A stretch of DNA of 64,000 bases from Planctomycetota bacterium (GCA_019636195.1 JAHBYA010000004.1:248001-312000); one strand, 5' to 3'. Positions 33,574 to 43,068 are shown, counted from the stretch's first letter. Notes: generated from the letters alone by a model not told the origin. Numbers and translations are program-made.

Positions 33574-35322
33574 ATGATCAACCTGCTGGGGATCTTTGTC
33601 GCCATCCTCATCTCGCAAGGCACGCGCGGGCAGGGCGTGCTGGTCGGCCCCGAGTCGCTGGCGGCGGCGCTGCTAGCCATCCCCGTTGTGTTGTTCTTCC
33701 ACAACAGTGTGGCCAGCCACGTGATTGACCGCTGGCACCTGGTGCGCCTGCGCCTTGCCGCCGCGGAGCAGCAGGGCATGGCCGAGTACGCCCGTGAACT
33801 GAGCCTTGAGCGCGAGTCATTGCTGCGACGCGCGCCGGCGATGCGGCTGGGCACCGACGTGCTGGTGCTGGGCATGTACCTGCTGGTGTGCTTCGTATTC
33901 GGGTGGCCGGACTATGTGGCGGGTGTGCTGGGCGTGCCGCAGTACCTGAACCTGCTGCCCGACATGCTGCCGTACCTGGGCATGCTGGCGGCGACGTGGA
34001 TCGGCCAGTGGCGGATGGAACGCGCCATGCGCGGCGTGGACTGGAGCCTTTCCCGCTTTGCGATGTTCAACGCGCGCGCCAACCTGATGACGCTGGCGCC
34101 GATCCTGCTGATCTACACGGCCTACTGGGCGCTGACCACCTTCGTGCCGGTCGTGAACGACTTGCGCCAGAGCTTCGAGTTCATTGAAGTCGCCGCGCAA
34201 ATGACGCTGGTGCTGGTGGTGATGGCATTCGTGCCGGTTGTCGTGCGCATGGTGCTGCCCAGCTCAAAGCTGCCGGACGGGCGGTTGCGCAGGCGGCTTG
34301 AGACTTTCGCGCGCGACCGCGGCATCCGCGTCAACCAGATCCTGGTCTGGCGCACGGGCGGGGGGATTTTCGCGACGGCCTTTGTCATCGGCTTGATCAC
34401 CCCTTTCCGCTATGTGTTCATCACCGACGCACTGCTCAAGCGCATGACTGAAGACGAGATCCTTGCGGTGTTTGCCCACGAGCTTGGGCACGTCAAGCAC
34501 CGCCACCTGTACTGGCTGCTGGCGTTCATCCTCAGTTTCACGGTCGTGATGCTGGGTGTGGTCACGGGCGCCAACCTGCTGGCGCCGGGCGGCAGTTACG
34601 AGTTTTTTGCGCTGGCCCTGGTTGTGCTGTACGGCTACTTCGTGTTCGGCTACATCTCGCGCCGCTTTGAACGACAAGCCGACGCATTTGCCGCCGAGCA
34701 CACCAGCCCCGAGCTGCTGGCCAGCGTGTTCCTGAAACTCGGCGCGTCCCACCCCCACCTGATGCGCAAGCACGGCTGGCGGCACTTCTCGCTTGAGCGC
34801 CGGGTCCGTGAACTGGTGCTGGCCCGCGCCCACCCCGAGGTCAACCGCATCTTCCGGGCCGAGCTGGTGCGCGGCATCGCGATCGCGATCGGCGCCACGC
34901 TGCTGGGCGCGCTGCTGCTGATCAAGCCGGTCCGCAACGACGTGGTCACCGGACTGGCCACCTACAGCCTGAACCAGTACGACCGCGAGCGCGCCAAAGG
35001 CGCCGACACCGCCCGCGTGAAGGCGCTGCGCGAGAAAACCCTTGAACGCAGCGCGGCCATGGCGCGGCTGGGCGGCGAGTTTGAGCCCGTCGCCGACTGG
35101 TACGCGGGCATCGTCGCCGAGCTGTCGGGCGAAGACACAACGGCGTTTGACAAGCTGATCGCGAAGTCAGAGGCTGAGCTTGAACGCGCAACCGGCACGG
35201 ACCAGCGCCGCGAAATCGAAGCGTGGCAGGAGCTGTACCGCCACAGCAAGGCCGCCGCCGCCCGCGCCCGCCAGCACGGCACCACGTTCACCGAAGAGTT
35301 CGAAAAGGAGCGAAAACGCTGA
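33574..35322 (+). CDS. M48-family membrane metallopeptidase
   Basis: The 582-residue protein has about six to seven hydrophobic segments and, near residue 305, the zinc motif HELGHVKHRH with the third ligand in RRFERQADAFA about 65 residues on, as in HtpX and Ste24/Oma1-type proteases. The catalytic domain is flanked by membrane segments. The C-terminal 130 residues are a charged helical domain. Such enzymes degrade damaged membrane proteins. A GTG 13 codons earlier is an alternative start. It converges with the TetR gene after 9 bases. Confidence 0.9.
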   Translation: MINLLGIFVAILISQGTRGQGVLVGPESLAAALLAIPVVLFFHNSVASHVIDRWHLVRLRLAAAEQQGMAEYARELSLERESLLRRAPAMRLGTDVLVLGMYLLVCFVFGWPDYVAGVLGVPQYLNLLPDMLPYLGMLAATWIGQWRMERAMRGVDWSLSRFAMFNARANLMTLAPILLIYTAYWALTTFVPVVNDLRQSFEFIEVAAQMTLVLVVMAFVPVVVRMVLPSSKLPDGRLRRRLETFARDRGIRVNQILVWRTGGGIFATAFVIGLITPFRYVFITDALLKRMTEDEILAVFAHELGHVKHRHLYWLLAFILSFTVVMLGVVTGANLLAPGGSYEFFALALVVLYGYFVFGYISRRFERQADAFAAEHTSPELLASVFLKLGASHPHLMRKHGWRHFSLERRVRELVLARAHPEVNRIFRAELVRGIAIAIGATLLGALLLIKPVRNDVVTGLATYSLNQYDRERAKGADTARVKALREKTLERSAAMARLGGEFEPVADWYAGIVAELSGEDTTAFDKLIAKSEAELERATGTDQRREIEAWQELYRHSKAAAARARQHGTTFTEEFEKERKR

Positions 35323-35331
35323 ACGCAGAAC

Positions 35332-36009
35332 CTACTCCGCCGACTGCGCACCCGGCGCGGGCACGGCCTCCGCGGGCGCCATCAGCTGAGTAATCAGGCG
35401 CACGGGGTCTTCAATCAGTGAGATGTGCGCCAGCGCGTCCGCCAGCAGGCTGTCAACATACCCCGCTTCCTGCAGTTCATTCATGCCCAGTTGCTTGCAC
35501 AGGTTCATGAACATGCCCTGGCTCATGATGAACCACGCCGTCTGCTCGGCGTCCACCGCCTTGTGCACCTCGCCCTGTTCCTGCGCCTGCTTGATCAGGC
35601 CCGCAAAATACGCGTTGTACGCCAGATAGTTCTCGCGCAGCACCTGCCTCACCCGCGGAATGTCGCTGTTGGACACGCCGCGCAGGTGCAGCCGGAAGTA
35701 CGGCTCATTTTCCGACATGATTTGGCCGTGACTGCGGATCACGGCGATCAGCTTCAGCAGCGGGGTGGGCAGCTTCGCGGCCACCTGCTCGTAGCGTTCA
35801 AAGGTGACTTCACGCGCGCGCTTGAGCAGCGCAACGTACAGGTCCAGCTTGGTCTCAAAGTGCTGGTACAGCACTGGCTCGGTCACACCGGCTGACTTGG
35901 CAAGCTCGGCGGTTGTCACCTTGCCGTAGCTTGAACGCCCGAACAGCCGCGCCGCCGCATCCAGCAGCTGCACCCGCCTGTCTTCCTTGCTGAGTCGTTT
36001 TTTCGCCAT
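35332..36009 (-). CDS. TetR-family transcriptional regulator
   Basis: The 225-residue protein has the N-terminal helix-turn-helix typical of TetR (RRVQLLDAAARLFGRSSYGK with VTTAELAKSAGVTEPVLYQH) and an all-helical ligand domain. The ligand is unknown. It sits 73 bases downstream of the secreted hydrolase gene on the same strand and converges with the M48 gene. The start at 36009 (MAKKRLSKED) is preferred to one 21 codons upstream. Confidence 0.92.
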   Translation of the reverse strand: MAKKRLSKEDRRVQLLDAAARLFGRSSYGKVTTAELAKSAGVTEPVLYQHFETKLDLYVALLKRAREVTFERYEQVAAKLPTPLLKLIAVIRSHGQIMSENEPYFRLHLRGVSNSDIPRVRQVLRENYLAYNAYFAGLIKQAQEQGEVHKAVDAEQTAWFIMSQGMFMNLCKQLGMNELQEAGYVDSLLADALAHISLIEDPVRLITQLMAPAEAVPAPGAQSAE

Positions 36010-36082
36010 TGCGCCCGGCGCGATTGTGAATTGCACGCGCGGGTTTTGCCAGCGCAACGAGAGCCGCGGCAACGAATATTCG

Positions 36083-37654
36083 TCACTTCAGCACGGCGCG
36101 CACGTCAAGCTCCAGGCGCGCAATAAAGCGCGGCGTGCGCTCGCCGCTGCGCGCGAACTCGTCAAGCAGCACAGCCGCGTCGGCGGCCACCTTGCCGCTG
36201 AAGGCCTTTTCGCGGTTCACGCGCACCGTAAGCTCTTTGCGGTCGTTCAGCATCTCGGAGCTGACCCACACCGACAGCTTCGTTACATCATGTACCTCGA
36301 TCGACGGCGCGCTGCCGCCCTTGGCCTGCACGCGCCCTGCATGCCGCTTTTGAGGTCGCGGGATCGTTGCCGTGAAGGTGTGGCGCTCGCCGTCGCGATC
36401 CACGCTCAACTTCACGTTGTCGCCGGCGCGCTTGCGACCAAGCAGCATGCGTATCTCCGGGAAGTTCGCGACGTCGGTGTCATCGACCTGCCGGATCAGG
36501 TCGCCCGCACGCACGCCCATGAGCTCCGCAACGCTGTCCTTGTCCACCTTGCCCACGCGCGGGGCGCCGCGCTCGTCAAAATCGCCCGGCACCTTGATGC
36601 CCAGGTCGATGCGATAGCTGCCGCCGCCGCGCGGCACGGGCTTCTTGGCCTTGTTGTGTTTCTTGTCCAGGGCGCCCGTTTCGTCGATGCTCAGCCAGTT
36701 GCGGCGGCTGGGACGGTCGGCGCACCAGTCGATGTCGGCGGGCTGCTCGCGCTTCCATTGATCGACAAGGTCGAGAAAGCGCGGGAAGGTGACGTCCGGG
36801 TCGCCCCAGTCGTGGCCGGCGTCGGGGTAGAGCTGATACTGGATGTTGGCGCCGTCCTTGTTGGCTTCTTTGTACAGCTTCTCGATCTCCTTGCCGGGAT
36901 AGATGGGGTCCACCACGCCGTTGATGGCAAAGATCTTGGCGCCCTTCAGGTTGCTGTAGCAGTGGGTCTGGCCGTCCGTGATCGGGATCAGCGGGTCGCC
37001 GCACATCGGAAAGTAGCCGGCGAACATATCGGGCGAATTGAACGCCATGGCAAAACTGCCGCTGCCGCCGTCGGAAAAGCCGCTTACGAACACGCGGTCG
37101 GCGTCGATGTTCAGGCGCAGCTTGGCTTCGCGGATGAAGTGGTGGATGTTGGCCCGGCCTGCATCGCGCCACCAGGCGGCGTTCATCCAGGTGTTGTAGC
37201 AGTCGGCGCTGGCCGCCAGAACGACCACGGGGCGCGGGGTTTCACGGCCGCGCAGGTACTTGGCGTACCAGCGCATGATGGCGACACTTGAATCAACGGG
37301 CGCTGCCATCACGCCGCCGTGCAGGCAGACGATGAGTGCGGCCGGTGTTTCGCCGTCATAGCTGTCGGGCAGCCACAGCCAGTAGGGGCGCGTAAAGCCG
37401 TCCGGGCAGCGGGTTTCAAACTTGTGCTCGCCAGCGGCCGGCGGCTTGGGGCGGGGGTAGGCGCGAATCAGCTCAGTCAGTTTGTCGGCGCCCAGGGCCA
37501 GCAGCTTGGGGCGCAGGTCGTCGCGGGCATCGGCGTCATGCAGATAGCTGTCAAGCCAACCGGCAGGGTCATCAGGCTCAGCCAAAGCAGGCGAGCACAG
37601 GCCCCAAAGACCCAACGCGACAACAAGAAAAACCGAAGCAAGGCGAGAACCCAT
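36083..37654 (-). CDS. Exported alpha/beta hydrolase with C-terminal PDZ domain
   Basis: The 523-residue protein has a signal peptide (hydrophobic to about residue 24, ALA-E cleavage), an esterase/PHB-depolymerase-like fold with LIVCLHGG, the nucleophile elbow GFSDGG and the late His in DAGHDWGD, then a PDZ-type region (AELMGVRAGDLIRQVDDTDV, about residues 375-440). Similar proteins act as feruloyl or acetyl-xylan esterases or depolymerases. The substrate is not predictable. ATG 37654 is used. The frame opens at a TTG four codons upstream. Confidence 0.82.
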   Translation of the reverse strand: MGSRLASVFLVVALGLWGLCSPALAEPDDPAGWLDSYLHDADARDDLRPKLLALGADKLTELIRAYPRPKPPAAGEHKFETRCPDGFTRPYWLWLPDSYDGETPAALIVCLHGGVMAAPVDSSVAIMRWYAKYLRGRETPRPVVVLAASADCYNTWMNAAWWRDAGRANIHHFIREAKLRLNIDADRVFVSGFSDGGSGSFAMAFNSPDMFAGYFPMCGDPLIPITDGQTHCYSNLKGAKIFAINGVVDPIYPGKEIEKLYKEANKDGANIQYQLYPDAGHDWGDPDVTFPRFLDLVDQWKREQPADIDWCADRPSRRNWLSIDETGALDKKHNKAKKPVPRGGGSYRIDLGIKVPGDFDERGAPRVGKVDKDSVAELMGVRAGDLIRQVDDTDVANFPEIRMLLGRKRAGDNVKLSVDRDGERHTFTATIPRPQKRHAGRVQAKGGSAPSIEVHDVTKLSVWVSSEMLNDRKELTVRVNREKAFSGKVAADAAVLLDEFARSGERTPRFIARLELDVRAVLK

Positions 37655-37783
37655 GTCGCAACCCAAAGTAAAGTGCCAAAGGACGCAGAAGTATTGTAGT
37701 CAAGGCAGCGCGGCAGCAGTCAGGCCAAACCAAAAGGGTTCGCGAATCCGAAACCCGAAGGAAAGCGTTGCAAGAATCGAAAG

Positions 37784-37860
37784 TTCCGGGTTCCGGGTTC
37801 CGGGTTCCGAGTTCTGGGTTCCGGGTTCTGGGTGCGGAGTTCGGGGTAGGGAGTGTCGGG
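37784..37860 (+). repeat. Eleven exact 7-base units
   Basis: Eleven consecutive heptamers, without a gap, of the form TTCCGGG, with variants TTCCGAG, TTCTGGG, TGCGGAG, TTCGGGG, TAGGGAG and TGTCGGG. Upstream at about 37744-37765 the opposite register occurs (GAATCCG, AAACCCG, AAGGAAA). A short hairpin CCATCGC-GTAA-GCGATGG follows at 37871-37888. The 387-base gap holds these repeats, the 39-bp element and the sbcD-like promoter. Confidence 0.9.
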
Positions 37861-37909
37861 CCGTCCAAGCCCATCGCGTAAGCGATGGAGCCAAGAAGAG
37901 AAAGTCAAC

Positions 37910-37948
37910 CAAACCAAGAAACAAGAGCCCGGAGCGCAAGCGACGGGG
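37910..37948 (-). repeat. 39-bp dispersed repeat, copy 1 (inverted)
   Basis: Read on the minus strand this copy begins CCCCGTCGCTTGCGCTCC and ends GTTTCTTGGTTTG. It is 38/39 identical to the plus-strand copy at 42524-42562, so the two flank the SbcD/SbcC-type genes as inverted repeats. Confidence 0.9.
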
Positions 37949-37968
37949 CCGCCACAAATGCATAACTA

Positions 37969-37996
37969 TTGTCGCAGATGAGCGAGTTTGTATAAA
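37969..37996 (+). promoter_or_regulatory. Promoter of the SbcD/SbcC-type pair
   Basis: TTGTCG (37969-37974), 16 bases, TATAAA (37991-37996), in a distinctly A/T-rich patch. The start codon at 38042 has AGGAG six bases upstream. Confidence 0.55.
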
Positions 37997-38041
37997 ATAC
38001 GTTTGTGCCCTAACAGAATTGTGGCACGTGAGGAGATGTGA

Positions 38042-39226
38042 ATGGCTGTCGAATTCCTACACATTGCCGATCTGCACTTAGGGCTTCGGATCACGAGGTT
38101 TGATGAAAGCGTCGTCGGCAAACTGCAAGAAGCACGCTTCCAGGCGCTAGAGAACGTTCTCAATGAGGCAAGGAACAGACCCACAGCGTTTGCACTGATT
38201 GCGGGCGACTTGTTCGACGATAACAGTGTTGACCTCGCTACCAGCGAACGTGCGCACAACCTGTTGAATTCGTTTCCTTGCCCTGTGTTCGTACTCCCGG
38301 GCAACCACGACCCACTTTGCGCAGGCAGCGTTTGGCACCGTACGCCGTGGAAGCACCTTACCAGCGACAACACGGTACGCGTGCTTTGCGAGCGCACACC
38401 GGTGCAAGCTACAGTTGGCGTTACGCTGTTTCCCTGCCCTGTCACTGCCAAGACCTCACACGCTGACCCATTTGAGTGGGTAAGGCCTGACGGACACGTC
38501 GCCATTCGCATTGGCGTGGGGCACGGCAGTGTCATGGACCGCGCGCAACTGCCCGAAGACGACCATCCGATTCCGCTGGACACCCCCGCGCGTCGCGGAC
38601 TCGATTACGTAGCACTGGGCCACTGGCATAGCGAACGCCGTTTCGCGGACGACCGCATGGCCTACCCCGGTACGCACGAGCAGATGCGCTTTGCCGACGC
38701 GGGATTTGCGTCGGGCTGGCAAGCTTACTCGTCAAAGCAACTTGACGAATTCGCGGGCGCCGGTTTCGGCAACGCACTGCGCGTGACTATCACGGCGCCC
38801 GGAGCAAAGCCTGAAATCGAGTCGTTATCGGTGGGAAAATTCCGGTGGCGCGAGGAAAGGCGGGAGGTAATGAACGCCGACGACTTCAACCGCGCGTTTG
38901 CTGAGCTTGCTCAGCCCGACACACCGACGGAGCGCACCCTCCTTCGAGTGAAACTGACCGGCGTGTTGCCTATCGAACAGATTGCCAGGTTGGATGGCAT
39001 AAAGGCCATGCTTTCTCGCTACGTTTGGCATGACATCGAACATGCAAGCCTCTCCCTCGCACCCTCGGACAGCGACGTCGCGGCTCTGCGAGGGCGGGGC
39101 ATGAGCGGCAGAGTGCTTACCCGCATCGAAAGTGAGCTTGCATCCAGCGCAGACCCCGCGCGCAAAGCCGTACTCGAACACGCGCGCCTGGTGCTGTACC
39201 GCCTTAGCAAGGAGGCCGAAGCATGA
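38042..39226 (+). CDS. SbcD/Mre11-like DNA repair exonuclease
   Basis: The 394-residue metallophosphoesterase has the motif set IADLHLG (about 8-14), GDLFDD (57), GNHD (87), and YVALGHWH (about 190) with the two-metal ligands of the Mre11/SbcD/YhaO nucleases. Partners of the family process DNA ends and hairpins. The ATPase gene starts inside its stop codon (ATGA overlap), so both are made together. Codon use is visibly richer in A/T-ending codons than in neighbouring genes, a sign of transfer. Confidence 0.88.
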   Translation: MAVEFLHIADLHLGLRITRFDESVVGKLQEARFQALENVLNEARNRPTAFALIAGDLFDDNSVDLATSERAHNLLNSFPCPVFVLPGNHDPLCAGSVWHRTPWKHLTSDNTVRVLCERTPVQATVGVTLFPCPVTAKTSHADPFEWVRPDGHVAIRIGVGHGSVMDRAQLPEDDHPIPLDTPARRGLDYVALGHWHSERRFADDRMAYPGTHEQMRFADAGFASGWQAYSSKQLDEFAGAGFGNALRVTITAPGAKPEIESLSVGKFRWREERREVMNADDFNRAFAELAQPDTPTERTLLRVKLTGVLPIEQIARLDGIKAMLSRYVWHDIEHASLSLAPSDSDVAALRGRGMSGRVLTRIESELASSADPARKAVLEHARLVLYRLSKEAEA

Positions 39227-42200
39227 TCCTGACGAATCTGACGTTGAAAGACTGGAAACACCTGAAACATGTGACCCTGTCAGACCTTGTGCCCGGAATC
39301 AATGTCATCTACGGCCCGAACAAATCTGGCAAGAGCACGCTCGCGGAAGCGATCCGAATTGCACTCGTGGACCGCGACCACAGTTCTAATGCTGAGGATG
39401 TCAAAGCTCTGGAGCCTTGGTCGGGCGGTGACATCCCCACAGCAGAGATCGGCTTTGTTGTCAAAGACGCCTCGTGGCGATTGGCGAAGTGCTTTTCGAA
39501 GAACAAAGGCGGTGGAGCCGCGTTGTATGAAAGCTCATCGTCCGAGCCAACAACCAGAGACAGAGAGGTCACGAGACAGGTTGCGAGCCTGCTGGGAGTT
39601 GAAGACTCCGGCAAGGGCATCGGTGCACTCCTGTGGCCCAAACAGGGTGACGCCGCTCTGCCAAACGTGGATCAGCCTTTGGGCGACGCCCTGCGCCAGT
39701 TGTTAGGCGTGCAAATCAGCGCGGGCGATGTGGAATTTCAGAGGGTTCTCGCCGAGCGATTGAAGTCATGGTTCACGCCAAACGGCAAGCCTACCAAGGA
39801 GTTCAGTGCCCGCGATGAAGCTGCTAAAGAGCAGCGCAAGGCGGTGGAGGATCTGCGTGAAAAGCGGGAGCAGGGCAACAGACTGGTTTCTGAGCACGCT
39901 GACAAAAAGACCGAGCACGCTAAGGCGCATCAAGCCGTTGAACAGACGCGAAGGACGATCTCCGACCTTGAGTCGCGCGTGAGAGCGCTCGAAGGCCGTA
40001 AGCAGCAGATCAAGGACGTCAAGCAGCAACAGAACGAGAACAACGAAAAGCAGCAAGGCGTGAACAGTGAAATCGAAGGCCTTCGCGCCAAGTCTGATGC
40101 TGTCAAGCAAGCCGAGGAGAGAGCCGCCGAAGCCGCAACGTCCATTGAACCCCTGAAGCTGACGCTGGACGCGCGCGCGAACGACTTGAAACTGGCCACG
40201 GATGACGTGACCAGGCTGGAACAGGAATTGAAGGCGCTTGAAACCCGCAAGGCGCGAATTGCAGCGATTCAGCAGCGGCAGGCGCAGAACAACAAGGAGC
40301 AAGAGGCAGCGACGGCAGACCTTGCCGACCTCAAGAGGAAATCCGACGAACTGACGCAAGCTGACAAAGCCTTCACCGAAGCCGCAATCGGCGTCGAACC
40401 CCTCAAGAAGGCGCTTGACCGTGCCGAAGCCGCGCTAAAAGAGGCAGGCGAGAAGGTTACCAAGGCCGAAGCTGCCGACAAAGAGTTACGAAAGCTGGAA
40501 GCGCGCGCTCAGGTGCTGCGTGATCTGGCCAACCTTGAGACGGCGCTGCCGCGCATACGCGAAGCACTCGCACAAGCGCGCGCAACCGAGCAACGCCTTG
40601 CAAACCTGCGGCAGGAACTGGCCGCCATCGGGCCCTGCGACGATTCCGACAAACAACGGCTGGAAGAAGTGCTGGACGAGTTGCGCGCTGTCGAGGCTGA
40701 ATTAAGCGCGGCAGCGATCGCAGTTACGCTCGTACCTGAAGCCGACACAAGCGTGAGCATCAAAGCCGACGGCGAAAGCCGCGATGAGAGCCTGAACGCA
40801 CGCGTGCCTTACAAAGTGCCCGTGCTGCAGGAAGCCGAATTGGAGCTGACGGGATGGGGCACAGTGCGCATCAAGCGCGGCGAGGCAGCAGGCACACTGT
40901 CCGAGCAAAGAACGCGACGTGACAAACTGCGCCGCGAGCTTGACGCTCTGCGAGTGAAGCTGGCCTTGGACGAACTTGACCAAGGCAATTGGGTTAGCGA
41001 ACTTGCCAGTCGTAAGGCGACGCGGCAGAGCAAAGTGGGAGAGGCGAAGCAACTCGCTGAGGATCTGAAGAAGCAGGTGCCTGAAGGTGTCGAGGCGCTG
41101 GAGAGCACGCTACAGCGTGAAGAGTCGCAGCTGACCGAGCGCAAACAGGCCGCCGGGCTGGAGCAATCTGCCTCGGTTGCCGAAGCACTGGCCGCGCTGG
41201 GGGACTTGTCGGCGCATCGTAGCGAGGTCAACGCCAAACTGGAACGCGCGCGCGAAGAGCGTGACGCAGCGGACAAAGCAGGTAACACGGCAGCCAAAAC
41301 ACATCTGGATGCGGACAAACGCGCTCAGGACCTCAAGGGCAAGGCTGACGCTGCGCGAGGGCTTATCGAGGACACTAAGAAGCGCACAGGCGGCGAGGAG
41401 GCGCTCAACAAGCGGCTTGACACTCTTGCTGATGCTACGCGGAAACTGGCCGAGGAGTTGGACAAAGAACAACTGACCGAAGAGGAAAGGCGCCTGCCTG
41501 ACAGGCTGAATGACGCAAATACCGCGCGTGACAATGCGCAACAGCAGTTGGACAAATCACAGGCTGGACATAAGGCCGCAGTCGAGGCACACGAGAAAGC
41601 GAAGAGTGCCGTGCAGGCCGCAAAGGCTGTGTTTGAAGCCGAGGTCATGCGCACAGGCGGCGAAGTGGCCTTAAGAGCGCGATTGAATGACCTTCAGAAA
41701 GCCGCCGCCACACGGAACGAAGAACTTGCCAAGCTGCAGTTGACGCCGGAAGAGGAGCGTTTGGAGGAAACCTTGCGTAGCGAACGCGAGGCGCTCAAGA
41801 CACGTGAGAAGCGCGAGCGTGATATCAGTGACCGTCTGCGGCAAATCGAGGGCGAGTTGGCCCAGTTCGAGGGACTACACGGGCAGTTGGCCGCCGCTGA
41901 GCAAAAACTGGCCGGCATGGAAGCAGCACGCGACCGTGAAAAGCTGGATGCCGACGCCCACAAGCTCATCGCTGACTGGTTCAAGGAAGAGCGTGACAAG
42001 GCCACGGAGCGTTCAATGGCCCCAGTCAGCGAGCACGTTCAACGCTGGCTGCGCATTCTGAACAACTCCGATGGCGCCAGTGTGCAGTTCAGTGGCGAAT
42101 CGCTGATGGCCGATTCGCTTCGTCTGGCCGAACGGAGCGTTTCGTTGGAAACAGCAACTTCTTACGGCGAGCGCGAGCAACTGGGAACGCTTGTGCGGCT

Positions 42201-42423
42201 GGCATACGCCTGTGTGCTGGCCAAGGACGAACCGCAAGCCGTAATCCTTGACGACCCGCTGGCGCATTCCGATGCGACACGCCATCGGCGGATGCTTGAT
42301 GTTCTGGCCGATGCCAGCAAGCGTAACCTGCAAATCATTATCTTGACCTGTCACCCCGAACGCTTTGATCAGTTGCTTGGCGCGAAGCATTTTGACCTAG
42401 AGCAAGCCAAGACGATCAGTTGA
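39223..42423 (+). CDS. SbcC/Rad50/YhaN-like coiled-coil ATPase without zinc hook
   Basis: The 1066-residue protein has a Walker A GPNKSGKST (31-39), Walker B AVILDDPLAHSD near 1010, and two long Glu/Lys/Ala-rich coiled-coil arms. Between the arms (about 470-556) is a beta-rich insert (VTLVPEADTSVSI, ELTGWGTVRIKRGE) and no CXXC zinc hook, so the tip differs from classical SbcC/Rad50. With the overlapping SbcD-like nuclease it should form an ATP-dependent DNA end nuclease. A defence role against foreign DNA is an inference from the island setting. Codon use matches its partner, not the chromosome. Confidence 0.85.
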   Translation: MILTNLTLKDWKHLKHVTLSDLVPGINVIYGPNKSGKSTLAEAIRIALVDRDHSSNAEDVKALEPWSGGDIPTAEIGFVVKDASWRLAKCFSKNKGGGAALYESSSSEPTTRDREVTRQVASLLGVEDSGKGIGALLWPKQGDAALPNVDQPLGDALRQLLGVQISAGDVEFQRVLAERLKSWFTPNGKPTKEFSARDEAAKEQRKAVEDLREKREQGNRLVSEHADKKTEHAKAHQAVEQTRRTISDLESRVRALEGRKQQIKDVKQQQNENNEKQQGVNSEIEGLRAKSDAVKQAEERAAEAATSIEPLKLTLDARANDLKLATDDVTRLEQELKALETRKARIAAIQQRQAQNNKEQEAATADLADLKRKSDELTQADKAFTEAAIGVEPLKKALDRAEAALKEAGEKVTKAEAADKELRKLEARAQVLRDLANLETALPRIREALAQARATEQRLANLRQELAAIGPCDDSDKQRLEEVLDELRAVEAELSAAAIAVTLVPEADTSVSIKADGESRDESLNARVPYKVPVLQEAELELTGWGTVRIKRGEAAGTLSEQRTRRDKLRRELDALRVKLALDELDQGNWVSELASRKATRQSKVGEAKQLAEDLKKQVPEGVEALESTLQREESQLTERKQAAGLEQSASVAEALAALGDLSAHRSEVNAKLERAREERDAADKAGNTAAKTHLDADKRAQDLKGKADAARGLIEDTKKRTGGEEALNKRLDTLADATRKLAEELDKEQLTEEERRLPDRLNDANTARDNAQQQLDKSQAGHKAAVEAHEKAKSAVQAAKAVFEAEVMRTGGEVALRARLNDLQKAAATRNEELAKLQLTPEEERLEETLRSEREALKTREKRERDISDRLRQIEGELAQFEGLHGQLAAAEQKLAGMEAARDREKLDADAHKLIADWFKEERDKATERSMAPVSEHVQRWLRILNNSDGASVQFSGESLMADSLRLAERSVSLETATSYGEREQLGTLVRLAYACVLAKDEPQAVILDDPLAHSDATRHRRMLDVLADASKRNLQIIILTCHPERFDQLLGAKHFDLEQAKTIS

Positions 42424-42523
42424 TCCCCGTAAGATTGCGCAACAAGGCTGAGTGGGGATAAAACTTTGGTGATTATGAATATGAAACGGCAACTTCCCCG
42501 TCGCTGGCCCGGCATGGCAACTT

Positions 42524-42562
42524 CCCCGTCGCTGGCGCTCCGGGCTCTTGTTTCTTGGTTTG
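42524..42562 (+). repeat. 39-bp dispersed repeat, copy 2
   Basis: This copy begins CCCCGTCGCTGGCGCTCC and ends GTTTCTTGGTTTG. A 20-bp direct duplication (GGCAACTTCCCCGTCGCTGG) precedes it and runs into its start (42488-42507 and 42516-42535). It lies 100 bases after the SbcC-like gene and is inverted relative to copy 1. Confidence 0.9.
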
Positions 42563-42591
42563 CTTGCCTGCTGTAGTTTCTGAATTTGGGC

Positions 42592-42611
42592 GGGGGGCGC
42601 CCGGGCCCCCC
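42592..42611 (-). terminator. Hairpin at the 3' end of rnpB
   Basis: A 7-bp G/C stem (GGGGGGC with GCCCCCC) on the minus strand just after the mature 3' end of RNase P RNA. There is no T-tract, so its efficiency is uncertain. Confidence 0.5.
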
Positions 42612-42614
42612 GTC

Positions 42615-43068
42615 TTTGTGATCCTGTAAGCCGGGTTTTGTCGGCCTTGGGTTGCCCCTTGGCTGACGGTCATTCGTCTAGGGCCTGCGTTGCCGCGGGC
42701 CTCCAGCAGCCTACCCGGACCTTGTGCGTCACATTCGCGCGAAGCGGGCCGCTTCGCAGGGATTGCTCCCTTTGGGTCCCTATTTGGCCTTGCTTCGGAG
42801 GGGGTTTGGCGTGCCGCCTGTGTCGCCACAGGCGCGGTGCGCTTTTACCGCACCTTTTCACCCTTGCCCGCGCCCTTGCGGGCCGCATCCGGCTGTGCGA
42901 GTTTTCGGGCCCTCGTCACACCCAGACACGCGCGGCGGGCGGTCTGTTTTCTGTGCCACTTTCCCTGAAGGCGCCTTCACGCGCCCCCGGTTGCCGTTAG
43001 CAACCCTCCTGCCCTGTGAAGCCCGGACTTTCCTCCCGACACGTCGGGCGACCGTCTGGATCACACCT
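42615..43068 (-). ncRNA. rnpB: RNase P RNA, bacterial class A
   Basis: The minus strand carries the conserved core GGAGGAAAGTCCGGGC near the 5' end, GGTGAAAAGGTGCGGTAA and GAGCAAGGCCAAATAGGG style blocks in the middle (here GAAGCAAGGCCAAATAGGG), GGGTAGGCTGCT, CTAGACGAATGACCGTC and the 3' ACAAAACCCGGCTTACAG. TGTGATCC at the 5' end pairs with GGATCACA at the 3' end to close helix P1. Ends are set from that pairing and are accurate to a few bases. RNase P removes tRNA 5' leaders. Confidence 0.96.

Noticed and set aside
37784..37860. Possible CRISPR array
   Set aside because: Units are 7 bp, adjoin without spacers and vary in sequence. There are no cas genes in the window.
37910..42562. Classical insertion sequence ends
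   Set aside because: No transposase lies between the inverted 39-bp repeats and no target duplication is apparent, so I report an island with flanking repeats and not an IS.
42615..43068. Coding frames of up to 359 codons across 42.7-43.8 kb
   Set aside because: They run through RNase P RNA and antisense to the HNH gene.
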